NCBI GenBank assembly: GCA_027382625.1
Contig: JAJKFJ010022624.1
Coordinates: 87,330 to 151,329, forward strand
Length of the DNA: 64,000 nucleotides
Direction of reading: 5' to 3'
Origin: Tetmemena sp. SeJ-2015
Taxonomy: Eukaryota; Ciliophora; Spirotrichea; Sporadotrichida; Oxytrichidae
Numbering within the stretch: the stretch's first letter is position 1; each line of letters begins with the position of its first letter. Of this stretch, positions 48,601 to 59,944 are shown one piece after another. The position numbers and the translations under genes were made by a program. A model generated the notes under the pieces. The model did no database searches. It saw only the letters and a program-made list of their open reading frames with translations, and was not told the origin of the DNA.

Positions 48601-50793
48601 CCAAATTCAAGACCTCCTTCATCTTAACAATATTAAATTATTTTAATCCTTTTATATGGTGCTGTTCCAGGGAGGTCGGCAATCAAAAATTAATCGGTTG
48701 TGTAAAATAACGACCCCTATTTGATGACAACTCCATCAAGAGCAAGTAAAATAGTAAAGGCCTAGAAATTCTAACAATCTCCAACCAAGGGTACATAAGA
48801 GAGAACAACTGTGATGAACAATTTCTTGCTGTAATAGCGTTCAGAGCAGTTTGTAGATGACACTTTAGACGCAGTAGAGAAGCGTTGCTTTTTCCTAATG
48901 TGTGGGAAATAGAATATGGATCCCTTCCTCTCTGTTGAAATCTAAGCTAACATCTTTGACGAGCCAGGCTTGAAGAAAAAGATAAACCTAAGTGTGGGAG
49001 TAGATCATATCGTGATTGAGTACTGCAACGATGTTCTCAAAAGTCTAACTGACCTAGGGATTAACTACAAGCTAGCTTTCAACTTTAGTGACATGAAGCC
49101 TGCACTTGGGCCTAATAAGAAGAACAAGAAAAGAAGTCTACAGACTGCACTCTAGTACTACACTCCAATCTACTCTCTCAAGAAGCTTCTGCTTAAGAGA
49201 GCATTAAATGTCCAAGAATCAGCAGTCAAGGCGTATTAAAAGAAATGGTATGAGGAGAGAGAGAAGGCAAGAACCAAGAGCGACCTCATGAAGGAGCAAA
49301 GAGAAAAGCAAGCACAAACTATCCTAAAGATCAAGGATTTGGACAAGAAACTCAGTGATATCAACTTTGACGTGGGAGTCACACTTAAGAATGTATACTT
49401 GGGTATCACTGGAGATAAAGAAGATCCTCTAGTCGCAAACCAGACTCTGTTAGAGTTTGGAATTGAAAACCAAGCCATCTATTTGAATAAGCAAGACTTC
49501 AGATGCAAGGTGTCTGTGTTTGGTATTTCAGTGACTACTTTGAACTCCTACGAGATGCTGTTTGTGTTTGCGAACAACACCAAGAAGGTGGTTGCCAACT
49601 ACGGAGAGAACATAGCAGTGCTTACCTCAATCAATGCCTACAAAGACTTCATTAAAAACATCAAGCGTAACTTAGATAAGGAAAATCAACAGAGGGCAAT
49701 TGAAAACTAGAGAGAACTCTAAAAGAAAGCTTCTCAACCCACTATCATTATATCTGGAGAGCAGTAAAATAACAACAGATTTGGTGGACCTCAGAGACAG
49801 ATCTATGTCATAAAATATTATTTTGTTTTTTAGAGGGGGTTCTAATTTTAACAACCACATGATAAACAGAGAGAATGAGGGCATGAACCTGAGAGGTGGA
49901 GGACAGTAGAACAATAATCAAGTCAATGTGCTCAATGACTCCAGCAGCAGCTCTAACTTTTAAGCTGAGAGAAACTTGATTGTTAAGGGAGGATAACCCA
50001 TGCCCCAAGGAAGGATGGGCAACAACTAGATATTCCTCATGAACTAGCAGACCATTCAAGTGCAAGATAGAAATGCTATAGTTTATTTCATAATAAATAT
50101 CATAACAAATTGGAATTTAAATAAATTATTTATTATTATTTTGTAATGAGTTAAATTAAAGATGCTAGACAGAATCCTGTGATACTGGATTAAGACATGT
50201 AAAATGGAGCAGGCAGAAGTATGCTGAACAAACAGCAGACAGGTTATAACCGCAATTTCAATGCCAATGAACTAAACGACAGCAGCCAATCAGAGGAGCA
50301 ATAGAATCAGTCCCTACAGTATTAACAACAACAGTAGCAACAGCAAAAATACTAGTAAAATAAATAGAGTAGTTACAATCCACCAACCAGAGGAGGCCCT
50401 GACGATAACACAACCAACGGAGGATTCAACCGCTTAGGAGGAGGCATGAACAGGCTCAACAGTAATCAGTCGCAGCAACAGCAAGTTCAGCAGAGGTAGT
50501 TCCAGCAATTCAACATCGATAAGGAAAGTGAGGATGAAGATGATGGATCTCAAAATGGAAGCGACCACTACAATCAGTAGAGATCTGGCCCAGGTGGACC
50601 TGGCATGAGACCAAGAGGTTAAGTCCAAATCACCTAATAGGAAGCGATCGAAATGAATTGCGTAAATGGTGTAAACTAAATACAAGCTCAAAAATATTTC
50701 GCTGAGTCGCTGTGTGGTGGCAGTAATAGTAGTAGTACCCTGCATCCGGTCAGCGAAATTTCATTGATTAGAGCCACCGATCCCAAACACTGA
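45621..50793 (+). CDS. VPS13-like (chorein-domain) lipid-transfer protein
   Basis: VPS13-type proteins bridge membranes and move lipids. From ATG 45621 (MIKGKIFDKCKKYFEEYLFG), after a 50 bp IES, the chorein start reads ILTGKIHLHNVNIRPDKVNE, then LISELSIKVNLFNLFSESLK and VEDVLFIIGPN. A 749 nt GT...AG intron (46036-46784) holds a large inverted repeat. Then DFENDINAPYDDTNPVNNLM, GGLKLEIKRVHLRYEDDYFQ, CLNVHLQPTLVRDILKFQQF and KEWWQLILWYIRLRKI follow the VPS13 order. The second half has VTLKNVYLGITGDKEDPLVA and a long Q/N/G-rich tail, ending at TGA 50791-50793. About 1,300 residues, so much shorter than yeast or human VPS13: a short ciliate form. An unresolved frame change lies near 47,400. Confidence 0.82.
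45689..45746 (+). other. IES in VPS13-like gene, pointer AAATCATT, 50 bp
   Basis: Eight-base direct repeats flank 42 bp of AT-rich DNA. Removing 50 bp joins EEYLFGFDQNH to LKTSILTGKIHLHNVNI, exactly the chorein N-terminus. The left end is not GT and 50 is not a multiple of 3. This is the clearest IES in the window. Confidence 0.92.
46197..46412 (+). repeat. inverted repeat, left arm (~215 bp)
   Basis: Pairs with 46535-46749 as a reverse complement with only about ten mismatches. Spacer of ~122 bp. The arm contains a CACACACACTCACTACC tract. Confidence 0.9.
46535..46749 (-). repeat. inverted repeat, right arm (~215 bp)
   Basis: Reverse-complement partner of 46197-46412. A transcript through the gene would form a long hairpin before splicing. 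Confidence 0.9.
50073..50167 (+). other. IES in VPS13-like gene, pointer ATGCTA, 89 bp
   Basis: ATGCTA copies 89 bp apart around very AT-rich DNA. Excision joins NQQTIQVQDRNA to RQNPVILDQDMQNGA in frame. This places the Q-rich tail in the same gene. Confidence 0.85.
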
Positions 50794-51195
50794 TCAAATT
50801 TTTAATTAATCGCCAGCCGCTCCAATCTCTTAAATTTTAATTGATCACCTTTTTAATTAAAGGTGGCAGCCACCTCGACTTAGAATAATTAAGATCTCTA
50901 ATTCTCAAATTGTTATAATTTCCAAAGATGGAGTTCACTTTCACTTCCTCCCAGACTTCCTCTATTCTTTCCTTGTAAACTTATTCCATCATATCTACAT
51001 ATTAAATTATCTACAATCTACCTAATTCACGGCAATCGCTTCCTATAAGAGCAGTTCAGAAGATGAACCATCAAGTTTGATAGAGAGTTTGTTGAAAATA
51101 ATTCCACAAAGTTGCATATACTGACACACCATTAGCTATAATTTTGTTTTTATTTATATTTACATTTAATTATTAATTTTATTTCCTCCCTTAAA
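50794..51195 (+). other. intergenic segment with small ORF and palindrome
   Basis: A 20-base near-palindrome CACCTTTTTAATTAAAGGTG lies near 50,846-50,865, just after the VPS13-like stop, possibly a 3' end hairpin. A 50-codon frame (50928-51080, MEFTFTSSQTSSILSLQTYS) is open but has no family and may be leader sequence of the next gene. Confidence 0.4.
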
Positions 51196-52938
51196 ATGTC
51201 TCTGAAATCCTCCAGTAAACCTCAATCAGTGGGTAATAATTTTCTCTTATGAGTTCATTGCTTAATTTATTTGTAGCTGCTAACTTTGGAAACGAGAGCA
51301 AGTTTACACTAGTATTTAAACAAACAGTGAATGGAAAAAAGCTGACCTAGGATGCACTCTATGTGTGCTAGCTGCTTGCTATAAACCCAGATGATCTGCT
51401 CCAAAGGTAAATTATTTTTACTTATCTACAACACATCTACAGTTATTAAAATAATCTTTGCTAGAGATTTAGAATCGTTTGCAGAAAAAGGTCTGTCGGA
51501 CAAGCGGTAATAACTTCGGTTTGAGCACTACGAGGAGAAACGGCTGCTCAAACTAAGAGCCATATAAAATGTTCTGCTGAAGTGCCAACTCAAAGACCAG
51601 AGCCAAGAAGGCTAATAAGTGCAGGCACTCATTGATGACCTGAAAAGACAGCAGTCATTTGGAGCATTCAATCAAAGCTAGATGAATAAGTCCCAGCACT
51701 ACTCTCCCTTCAAGACTTAGAAACTCAACTAAACCCATTTCATGGGGGCCAATCTTAATAATTCATTTATGGGAGGCGCGATGAATTATCAGGACAGCTA
51801 AATGCTTCATGAATCCTCTACCAATCGGCTTTTTCACTCACAGGCAGTCGAGAACAGTAAGTCAACTCCAATTATATATAAACTATATCTTGTAGATGCC
51901 TAGAGGCAAATGGAGCGAGTGCTTTCTAAGATTTAAAAGTGGGGCAAGATCAAAGAACTATCAGAGAAGAAGAAGCTAGAGCACGAAGAAAAATTAGCAA
52001 GGCTCATGCAAACTGAGAAGAAGAAGTTCGAACGCATAGAGAAAAGTCAAAAAGAATAGATGGAAGACCTGAAAGCCAGACTAGAATAGAAGAAGAATAA
52101 GTGGGAGTCCAAGATCAATATGAAATTAGACGAGGAGAAGAAGGCAGAGAAGGAGAAAATAAAAAGAGCTTTGGATCTTGCGAATGACACAACTTAGTAC
52201 ATAGAGGAGAAAAGAAGGAAAGAGCTTGAATTCTATTCTAAGATAAACAGGCCAGAGATTAATAATTTTGAAGGGTACTACACCAATATGCATTCATTAA
52301 GCCAGAATGGCTACTCTCCAAGAGGACTTTACTCTGGGGAATAGGAGGATACAGAACAAGATCTGTAAAAACTTGAAGAGAAAATTAGGCTTGCAGAAGA
52401 GCGTCTTTAATAGAAAATGCAGTCGATAAGAACAAGGGGCTAGCATCGTTCTCTTATTCTGTAAGAGAGAAGAACTTTGCAGCAATAGAGAGAGTAGGAG
52501 AAAGTTGATAACTTACTTAATAAAACTTATGCAAAGGCCATGCGAGCATAGTCCAAGCAAGATAATAGATTGAAGGAAATAAATAGAGCTGCCTAAAAGC
52601 TCACTCTGGTTCACAAACAAAAAGAAGATAAGTTCAAGCAATAATAGGAGGAAGAGAGGAGAGCACTCTAAGAGTAATTAAAAAGTCTTAATAGAAAACA
52701 AGAACAGAAAGAGGCCATATTAAAACAGAAGAAGGATCAACTTATGGATGAGATTGTTGGCAAGAAGGAGAAAAGAAAGCTCTAATTTTAGGATAAAGAG
52801 GAAAATGAAAGAAGGCTCAGAGCTTTAATGGACAGCCAAAAAAGAAGCATTTTTGAAAAGCATCTCGAGAAAGATAAGAAAATTCAAGAGATGAAAAGTT
52901 AATGGTTGTAATCTAACCAGTCTTATACTGCTTTATGA
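51196..52938 (+). CDS. coiled-coil protein
   Basis: Start ATG 51196, MSLKSSSKPQSV, then three introns (about 51,232-51,275; 51,402-51,463; 51,860-51,898) with regular GT...AG ends. The N-terminal part, NESKFTLVFKQTVNGKKLTQ and ALYVCQLLAINPDDLLQRDL, is globular; a linker rich in S, N and Q follows. From about residue 240 to the end the protein is an almost continuous charged coiled coil (KKKLEHEEKLARLMQTEKKK; KQQQEEERRALQEQLKSLNR). It ends at TGA 52936-52938. TAG glutamines are frequent in the heptads. Such proteins are typical of basal bodies and the cortex in ciliates, but location is inference. No IES was needed. Confidence 0.75.
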
Positions 52939-53031
52939 TAAATCAAAATTGTATCTCCACTTTTAACTGAACTCCTCATGAAAGCAAAATGAAAATAAAA
53001 GACTAGTAAATTGAGAAGAATATTAGAATAA

Positions 53032-56000
53032 TCACTTGAGTTTCTTGCTTTGAACTTTATAAACGCCTCTAGGACTGTGAATTTAGGAAGAACTTTAAGC
53101 ACCACAGTAAGAGTTCATCTATTGCAGATTTTGAATTCCTTATCTAGAAAGAGGCTTGACTGATACTTTTGCTTTGAATGAATTGTTTCCAGATTCCTAA
53201 ACATTATTCAGATAGGTTTTGCTCCTTTCCTGGCTGTGTATATATGTTAGCTGAGCCTCATCTTCTATTGTATGGAATATTTCGAACTTCTTGATGTGTG
53301 TCTCTTCATTCTTAACCATTGACTTTGTGCTTACAGGATTAATAGAGGGTTTTCTTTTTAATCCAGATCCTTATTTAAGAAAGTTAATATTTTAAAAGAC
53401 ATAAATATAACGAAGAATGGGCTCATAAACTGGGGAAGGTTTTCTGCGGTTGATCTGACAGTTTACTATGCTGACCTTTTGGTATCTTGTTACACTTAAA
53501 GTTTCAACTTTAGTCTTTGGAGGTAGCAATTTTAAAGCTGCAGGTTCCTTTTGCTAGTAGAACTCATTTTGCTGTTTGGTATTATGAATCGCATTTGCTT
53601 TCCTTTTTGGGTCTGTGTTTGTGAAAGCGTTTCCAGTTTTCCTCTTCTTTGCGAGCAACTGGCCACTCAAGTCTAGTTGTTTTTTCTTTCTGTTTCCTCC
53701 TTGACTATCATACTACTGTCTCAAATCTACGCTCTTTTCCTGGATCTGTTAATTATAGCTAGCTGAGGAAGTTTAAAATACTGCAGAGTTCTTCTTGGCT
53801 GTGTAGTGAGAAACTGAATTAATTTGCTTTAAATAAATTAGAGAAAGTTGGACAATGGATTTTTCATGCTTTCTCTCTACGGAGGTATCAAGTCTACTGA
53901 CTACTGTATTCATTCTATCCAGGGTGCTTGGCCCACCATGCGAGACTTGCTTAGAACTTTTCTTCTCTTGGATAGGTAGCAGAACTTAGCTGCTCTTTGA
54001 CTAGTGATTAGCAGCCTGTTAAACCAGAAGAGGCTGGCTCGATTGAATATCTTCAATCAACTTGCTAGAAAGAGATTCAGGGTGAGGCGATCCTGAGTTC
54101 AAATTTCTCAGGAATTTAGAAAATGTTAGTGAGCATTTAGCTATTTAGAGGCATATAATTTTGAATGAAAATAAATTAAATAAGATTGTATGAATCTGGA
54201 TCCTGCATAGCCAGACCTCTCAAGCTAAGTAAGATATTTGTATAAATTGATTTAGATTATCATAGAGACTTTGATTCTTCTGCTTCCTAATTTGCTTCTT
54301 CTTTAATGAGTTCTTAGTTGTGCAAGACTAATTTTGATAGATATTTTCGAAACTCCTATTTGCATCCTAGCTTACACTGTTATTATTTTAGGAGTTGTTT
54401 CTTGAGACATTGCTTTTGGTGTGAGTGGCCTAGTGTTCCCCAAACAAGTTAGCCTTTCCTCCAATAATGGGGCTGTACTCATTCAGTCTTCCCATTAAAT
54501 TTTGATAACCAGAGCTCACCATAGGGGATTTGTGCTAGTCGAAGGGAGAACTAAGCTAGTAGCTAGATATAGCCTATTCTCCAAAAGGACTAGGCAATAT
54601 ATCTTGCTACCTCTGGGAATATTCTCTGCAAAAACTATCTGTAGAGGACTCGTCTCTTGCATTACTCTTTTCTATTATCACCATTTTAAATATATATCTT
54701 AATCACGGGTGTATCAATTTTCACACTTTGAATATATTTCTTTGGCGAAGAATAATACTCCTTGCTTTCGTTACTACCGAAAGCAGAGCCAACAACCACC
54801 TTCTTTTTCTAATTTTCTAAGTTGATAACAAATGTTTATTCATATCTGGGGGTTTATATATTCTACTATGAGTGCTGCATTTGTTAGTCAGCCAAACCAA
54901 ATAACTCACAGCTTATATCTTGATCTCCCTCCTTTTCAATCTGTAAATTGGAGAATGAAATCTTTTTCTCTGGAAAGAGGCTTCCCTCGCTAGCTTGGTT
55001 TCTGCTCTGCTTTTACATAAACTGAAATCTATTCTTATTCTCTTCTTTTGTTAGCTCATATAGCTACTCTTCCTGCTAGATATTAGCAAGAGGATTGTCC
55101 TCTTTAAATGAGTAGCCAAGAGGCAGACTGGTAAATACTATGACGGCAGGTTTTATACCTGCAAAAGAGCCATTTCCAATTTTAGGCTAGTTGACTATAA
55201 CAACGCAAGGACTCCCTTCTTTTTCAAATCCATCGATTATAGAATACTAATCAGAGTTGAACCGCACCACTTCTATCTACTCAGTCTATGAGGAAGAAGT
55301 TGGAATTTGGATTTCTGCAATCTATATCTATGGCTCGTTTATCTGCATGTAGAGACAGAGCATCTTCACATGGTTATATACAATACTAAGATTTAAGTTA
55401 AAGTATTCAGTCAAGCATTTCTTATTGGAATCAAGCACTTCCTCAATTTATTCTATTTCTTCTTCTGAGAAATACTCTTCGTCTTTAATCATCTTCCTAA
55501 AGCCCACCACAAATACAAAATATCAAATTTGGAGGTGAGACTCTAATCATTGAATATGTCCTTGTAGTTATTTTTTAGGAAAGGTTTCAGTAGCACTTTC
55601 AAGTCTTCGTTTGTCTTATCACTATTTTACAAGTTGAAGAGTCTTACTATGCTTGAAAATTTTTCATTAAGCGCCTCCGCTATCAACTTTTTTACAATTC
55701 TAAATGAGAACTGCATCAAAGCTATGAGTATGCTAATTTGGTCAAAGAAGTCGCCAAAAGCGTCCATAATTTAGTCCTTTATTAGTGAGTCCCACTTAGC
55801 TTTGAACTCTGAGGGAAGTAATTAAATTTGTAGTTTAATTGATAAAAGTTCAAACTTGCTGGAGGTATTATTCTGAGTCTCATTTTGCATGAGAGAGTTT
55901 TACTTGAGCAGCTGTCTTTCCATGTCCTTCAATTTCCTCGCCATTCTCAGATTCTCCTCCAAGAGTTTTTCGGTAAGAAGCCCATTCGTCCCATCATTTG

Positions 56001-56190
56001 CGCTGCAGCTGTCCTCTTCTTTGAAAGGAGTGTTGTCTGTGGTGTTTACAGAAAACTCAACAAGTCTTCTTCCATTAGTAGGGGTTAGTAATCTCTCTGT
56101 GCTATCCTAATTGCAAAACCTGTCAGTGTATTCAGGGGAGTGCAAATGAAGCAAAGATTCCTGTGAGAATTTGTCTCGACTCAAAGACAT
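53032..56190 (-). CDS. unknown large protein with disordered C-terminus
   Basis: Start ATG 56188-56190 (MSLSRDKFSQESLLHLHSPE). The first ~250 residues include a coiled coil (ENLRMARKLKDMERQLLKQN) and helical blocks (FGDFFDQISILIALMQFSFR). After an 8 bp IES comes KMIKDEEYFSEEEIEQIEEV, then a beta-rich part with EGSPCVVIVNQPKIGNGSFA. A second, 25 bp IES (54677) joins this to an S/N/Q-rich C-terminal half, which otherwise looks like a separate gene. It ends ...VYKVQSKKLK at TGA 53032-53034, convergent with the coiled-coil gene 94 bp away. I do not recognise the family. Some frame changes between 53,300 and 54,250 are unresolved. Confidence 0.62.
54677..54706 (-). other. IES joining two apparent genes, pointer GTGAT, 25 bp
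   Basis: GTGAT copies 25 bp apart. Excision joins YIQSVKIDTPVI to IEKSNARDESSTDSFC in frame, fusing two stretches that would otherwise be annotated as neighbouring genes. Confidence 0.75.
55516..55527 (-). other. 8 bp IES, pointer TTTG
   Basis: TTTG copies 8 bp apart with only ATAT between them. Removal joins DQSLTSKF to VFVVGFRKMIKDEEYF and clears an in-frame TGA. Confidence 0.6.
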
Positions 56191-56332
56191 CAAAGAGAGC
56201 TTATTAAATTGATTATATCCCTGCTTTATTATAAATATCAAAATAAAATTAATTCACTTTATTCATACAATTCATTCTTCTCTCTTATTTTATAATATAT
56301 TTTAGCAAATGAATAAGCATATATATTGAAAG

Positions 56333-58411
56333 TCAATTATCCTAAGATATGTTACTAAACCTTTGTCTTTTAATTTTGAAACTCTCCTCATCTTCATCCT
56401 ACTCATTGGATCTCTCGCTGGATAAAGCAGAATATTGTTGCTTTAAAGCACTCTGCTCTAAGTTTTGTTCCTCTCTTTTTTAAATGCTAGACTCTCCGCT
56501 CTTAATTACTATAAGCTACACGTTTTCTATTCGTCCATCTAAGATAAAGATATCTTATAATTATCTAAAATGCTTTAGGCTTGAGTTAAGTCAACAGGAT
56601 TCTCTTGACCTGAGCCTTCCTCGTTTTAATACTTATTTAGGATGCTCTTTCTATTGCTGAGATCATCTCCACCTGAAATAAGTTGCTATGTGTCAGCTCT
56701 ATCATGCTAATTATTTGCCATACTCTCTCCTCTTTAGGCTCTCATTAAGCTATAAAATAAATCCAATTTGGTTTAAGCTTTCTGCAGAGGATCTTTTACT
56801 CTTAAAGTTTTATCTTTTTATATGATTCTAATTCAAACTAGTTTGATTAGGCTTTGGATCTTTAATAGGACTTCTCTTGAACTTAATCATTCTTCTCCTA
56901 CTCAAAAGCCTGAATGAAGAATCTGGAGATGGGCTTCTATCTAGGAGACTACCATTTTAAATCTACTGCTCAGCATTTTAATTCTATGATAAATTATCAA
57001 GCCCATTCTTTTGACTGTATATTTGATTATTCTTTGTTAAAGCAGGAGGAGGCAGAAAATCCCTGTGCCTTAAATCTGTTTACTTAATGATTATAGAGTT
57101 AGAGACTAAAGGATCGAGCTACCCTCGTGATAGCTAGATTAAGTTTTAAAGCCTTGAATTTTTGAACTTCTGATTTTCCTGAAGAATTTGAGAAGAATTT
57201 GAATAATAGGTGTCTTAGTATTTGGCTTAAGAGAAACTCTTAGAGCCCTAATGATGGATATTTTAAGCTTCTCTTTTTGCAAAGAGATTCCAGCGTGTTG
57301 ACTATCTTGAAGTGAGAAGTGGAACCCCAGCCTGATTTAGTATCTGTCTTTATAGTTGGTGAGAGATGAGCATGCTTCTCTTTTTTTGGTGCACTGCATT
57401 TTCAAGCAACTCATGCAAGTCAATTTATCTCCTATCTTAACTATTGAAATTGTTTGAAACACTTTCAGCTGATTAATGATGGCTCTAAAATAACCTTAGC
57501 TGCTCTAATTATTCATCTGTCTGATTTTAATATGCATGCTTTGAGTTCTGCTGATTTTATATGCTCAAACTGAAAGAAGGATTATATCGGAAAAATTCTT
57601 ATAAGCTTTATAATTTATAGATAAAATAATTGTTGGAAATATATTTATCCTTTGGAATCAAATTGATTATGCTGAGAATTTTACTAGGAAAGAAGAGGGA
57701 TTGGTTTCACATCAGAAGAATCTCTATTCTAGTTAGCATCTTAAATTTAAATTAATTTATTGAAAAGTATATCTTGATTGCCTTGAATACTGAGATCCAA
57801 TGACATTGAAAAAGACTGAACATTTTATTTATCTTTAGAACTATCCTAGAAGCTGTCTGAGTTATTGAATTAGTTTGTGGCCCCTTCAAGGTCCTTGTTC
57901 AAATGCTAATATATTTAATTATGCTATAAGATTCGTATTGCATTTTAATTTGAAGTTCTAAAGCTTTTCTTTGGCTGCTGCTTTATGTTTACAAACTTCT
58001 GCTTGAGAAGTTTAAAATTAGGAGATAAGTTGAATGCCCTTTCTTTTGAATTTTCATAGACGCCTGCACTTTCTTATTTGTGAGGAGTTGAAGTGTTAAT
58101 TTCGATGGTCTCATTTCCTTCTTTTTGGAGTACTTCTTAGTTGTTGATGAAAATAGGGTTTCTCTGGTTAGAGAGATGAATCACTTTACTTTATTTGGAA
58201 AGTCCATGAAGTATAAAGATAAATGATTATTTATAATTAGTAGGGGCTATGAATACTAGGATGCTGAGTTGTCTTAGCTCTTTCTTTGGGATATTAATTT
58301 GGCTGATTTTCGTTCTTCCTCAGACTATCGGGAAGGATTTACATCCACATTCAGATAATACTCTTGTGTTGACACTCTTACATCTGTTTGAGTTTCACTT
58401 GTCTCATTCAT
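56333..58411 (-). CDS. unknown S/N/Q-rich protein
   Basis: A candidate start ATG (58409-58411, MNETSETQTDVRVSTQEYYL) is followed in the same frame by a second ATG at 58207 (MDFPNKV). After a 5 bp tandem repeat is reduced the frame continues IHLSNQRNPIFINNQEVLQK. The rest is low-complexity S, N, Q, D and K with almost every glutamine as TAA or TAG, ending FKIKRQRFSNISQDN and TGA 56333-56335. Several frame changes (around 57,540, 57,000 and 56,800) imply further IESs or introns. No domain, helix bundle or membrane segment recognised. Confidence 0.5.
58183..58192 (-). other. tandem pointer-like AAAGT-AAAGT, 5 bp
   Basis: Two AAAGT copies abut. Removing one restores MDFPNKVIHLSNQRNPIF. It would be an IES with no spacer, or a small assembly or replication slip. 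Confidence 0.35.
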
Positions 58412-58651
58412 TCTTGTTCTCTGATTTAATATATAATATTAAATTATAAACTATTTAGAGTGGGAGCTAATTTGAAATAATGGGCACTTATTTGATGAGA
58501 GGGCGAGCCAAACTAGGCAGAGTCCGTTCCCTGATCCTTAGACTAAGTATGAATTTAAGTTTGCTTTTACCAATCACTTTCCATAACAAGATTATGCGGG
58601 TCTAAAATATAATCTACTGCATTTGGCTTTTTTATAATCAGAAGAAATTAT

Positions 58652-59633
58652 TCAATAAAAATAATATATAGAAGACTCTTGAGGTTGACATCCATCTTTT
58701 GAATTTTTTCTTTGTAGAATTACAAATTCTTCATTAGCTGATAAACCTTCTATAAGATAAAAGATATAAAATATAGTATCCCAAATTACTTTATTGATTG
58801 GAGAAGTTTCCATTCTGCCTATAAACTTAAGCACCATCGTTTTAATTGAGGAATGATTTAGATTTTTATTCCCGCTTAGACAGTTTATTTCCATGAAGTC
58901 AATAAGTAGCTTGATGAGTGGCGCTTTTAGCATTCTTGACATGCTGCTAGCCACCTGTGAGATACTGATTATTACTTATTGCAAATATTCTAAATTAATT
59001 ATATTATTTAATTTATTGTAGAGATCTTTTAGATAGAGTCTTCTTATCCTAAATCAAAGGAGTGAGGGAAGTTATCTCTTAAATTCTCATTAGATTTCAA
59101 TCTATCGGCGATGTTTTATTTATTGTTGCCTCTGGCTATAAGTCTTTGTGAAAGTTATATGGATCACTTTATCAAAGGTTTTTAACTAGTTTGATGGAGT
59201 TGATCTGCTGTGGCATTTACTCTTGGAACTGAGTGCATGTTTTGATTAATGAAATTTCCAAAACTAGCGGAGAGAGTTATGTCCTATGGGCCATAGTGAG
59301 ACTAAAAAGAGGTCTGAGTATCGTTCAGCTCTCTTCTTTACATCTGCATAATAAATTAATATCATTAATCTGTAAGCTAATAAGGGGTGGCACATCCATT
59401 TCTTTTCTTTACAAATCCTCGTTTTTGTGTATGCTTAGACTTGGAATTTTGTAAAAAGATGAATAACTTTTATTGAAAATAAAAACTTTTTAAAATTAAT
59501 TACAATATATTACAGGGATATATTTTTAAGATCTGTAGACTGGCTTAGAATAGAATTAGTTTGAAGTGGAGAGGGCGGTTTTTGTGGGTTAAGATCCATC
59601 TATAGCTGCTGCTTTAAAAGGAGTTATCTTCAT
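58652..59633 (-). CDS. unknown helical protein
   Basis: Start ATG 59631-59633 (MKITPFKAAAIDGSQPTKTA). After frame changes that imply introns or IESs come MDVPPLISLQINDINLLCRC (about 59,400), SDLFLVSLWPIGHNSLRQFW, and finally a 100-residue helical block with SSMSRMLKAPLIKLLIDFME and VLKFIGRMETSPINKVIWDT, ending QPQESSIYYFY at TGA 58652-58654. The helical C-terminus resembles an armadillo/HEAT-like repeat, but no family can be named. It lies 241 bp downstream of nothing conserved and on the same strand as its neighbours. Confidence 0.45.
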
Positions 59634-59944
59634 TTTAGCTTTAATTAAGCCAATAAAATATAAATCAACTTATAAAATTTAATTAATTTATTGAGTTAAT
59701 ATAAAATAAATTTGAAAGTGAAGAATTAATTATAATAGTTGATAGGGAGACTTCAAATAAGTTGATTTATTATAATATATCAACACTTATTTAAGCAGGA
59801 AAATATTGGCTCTCATTCATAAGCCAGGTTTATAATTCATATGAAGATGCCGTGCTCAGAAGATTTGAGAATTATAGAAGTTAATCATTTTCTGGGCGAG
59901 CACATTTGTCTGGTTAAGTGACTTTCAAATTAAATTAATGTCTA

